Positions 5,427 through 5,638 of a stretch of 5,638 bases of DNA are shown here, piece after piece. The translations under genes were made by a program, and so were the position numbers. The first letter of the stretch is position 1. The number at the start of each line of letters is the position of its first letter. Source of the DNA: Pseudonocardiales bacterium (GTDB lineage: Bacteria > Actinomycetota > Actinomycetes > Mycobacteriales > Pseudonocardiaceae); assembly GCA_025465385.1 (NCBI GenBank), contig JAODNG010000518.1, positions 1 to 5,638 on the forward strand, in the 5' to 3' direction. The notes below the pieces were generated by a model. It was not told where the DNA came from and searched no databases. It worked only from the letters and a program-made list of their open reading frames with translations.

Positions 5427-5444
5427 GGGGCGCCGTGGCGCCTC
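5427..5444 (+). terminator. Short GC hairpin after the RidA gene
   Basis: GGGGCGC (5427-5433) and GCGCCTC (5438-5444) form a 7-bp stem with one G-T pair and a CGTG loop, 22 nt beyond the stop codon. There is no T-run. A terminator of the actinomycete type is plausible. Confidence 0.4.
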
Positions 5445-5638
5445 ACCGCGCTGCCTCAGGCAATTGGAAAGGCACTTCCTTGACTGGGCGATCCCGGTTG
5501 TGGTCTTGCCCGGCGCCTCTGAGCTGAAGGGCCCGCTCGACGAGCCGGCACATCACCGCCCCGCACTCGCTTTAGCAACACGCGAGCCCGGACGGTCCTC
5601 ACCCAGCCGGCCATCAGGTTATCTTCGCGTCGACAACC
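5445..5638. other. Window end with no supported gene
   Basis: No gene here can be supported. On the minus strand a 36-codon frame (ATG 5553 to a TGA at 5445-5443, starting MCRLVERALQ) looks mildly protein-like. The plus-strand frame exactly opposite it is also open from before 5404 to the window end. The two share codon register, so the open state of one may just reflect the other. Neither has a convincing ribosome binding site. Either could be a gene fragment. Confidence 0.3.

Noticed and set aside
1..5638. CRISPR arrays, tRNA or rRNA genes, insertion-sequence ends or transposase genes
   Set aside because: No regularly spaced repeats, no tRNA-like cloverleaf, no rRNA sequence and no transposase motif were seen on either strand.

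Overview
The window comes from a high-GC genome (roughly 65% GC in the best-conserved genes), almost certainly an actinomycete. The support is GTG/TTG starts, a probable leaderless transcript, a DUF3618-type membrane protein, and a STAS-domain gene behind a GTTT-N15-GGGTAC promoter of the actinobacterial stress-sigma (SigB/SigF) type. I cannot name a genus. The mix of unrelated functions, a restriction-modification pair, non-coding gaps and one gene of lower GC suggests an accessory or patchwork region.

Layout. (1) Positions 1-1809, plus strand: the 3' part of a gamma-type N6-adenine DNA methyltransferase, cut by the window edge. It overlaps an unclassified protein that I infer to be its cognate type II restriction endonuclease; an internal ribosome binding site in the methylase 3' end gives methylase-then-nuclease order with coupled translation. 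(2) Positions 1887-2882, plus strand: a CzcD-like cation diffusion facilitator with a His-Gly repeat N-terminus, probably expressed from a leaderless promoter. (3) Positions 2899-3336, minus strand, convergent with (2): a DUF3618 membrane-anchored protein. A perfect 13-bp inverted repeat in its last codons can terminate both converging transcripts. (4) Positions 3529-4455, minus strand: a STAS (anti-sigma-factor antagonist) domain fused to an unrecognised C-terminal half, behind the stress-sigma-like promoter. (5) Positions 4456-5023: mostly non-coding, with one possible 42-codon ORF on the minus strand whose stop lies inside a 9-bp inverted repeat. (6) Positions 5024-5404, plus strand: a RidA/YjgF-family protein of about 55% GC, followed by a short GC hairpin. 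(7) The last ~190 bases hold no gene I can support.

How the parts relate. Only the methylase and putative nuclease form a clear functional unit. The STAS and DUF3618 genes share a strand and could belong to one stress response, but a 192-bp gap separates them and only the STAS gene shows a stress-type promoter. The metal exporter and RidA protein look like independent units. The most original candidates are the nuclease, whose acidic and lysine residues are arranged as in Cfr10I-like enzymes, and the STAS fusion with its unknown C-terminal domain.
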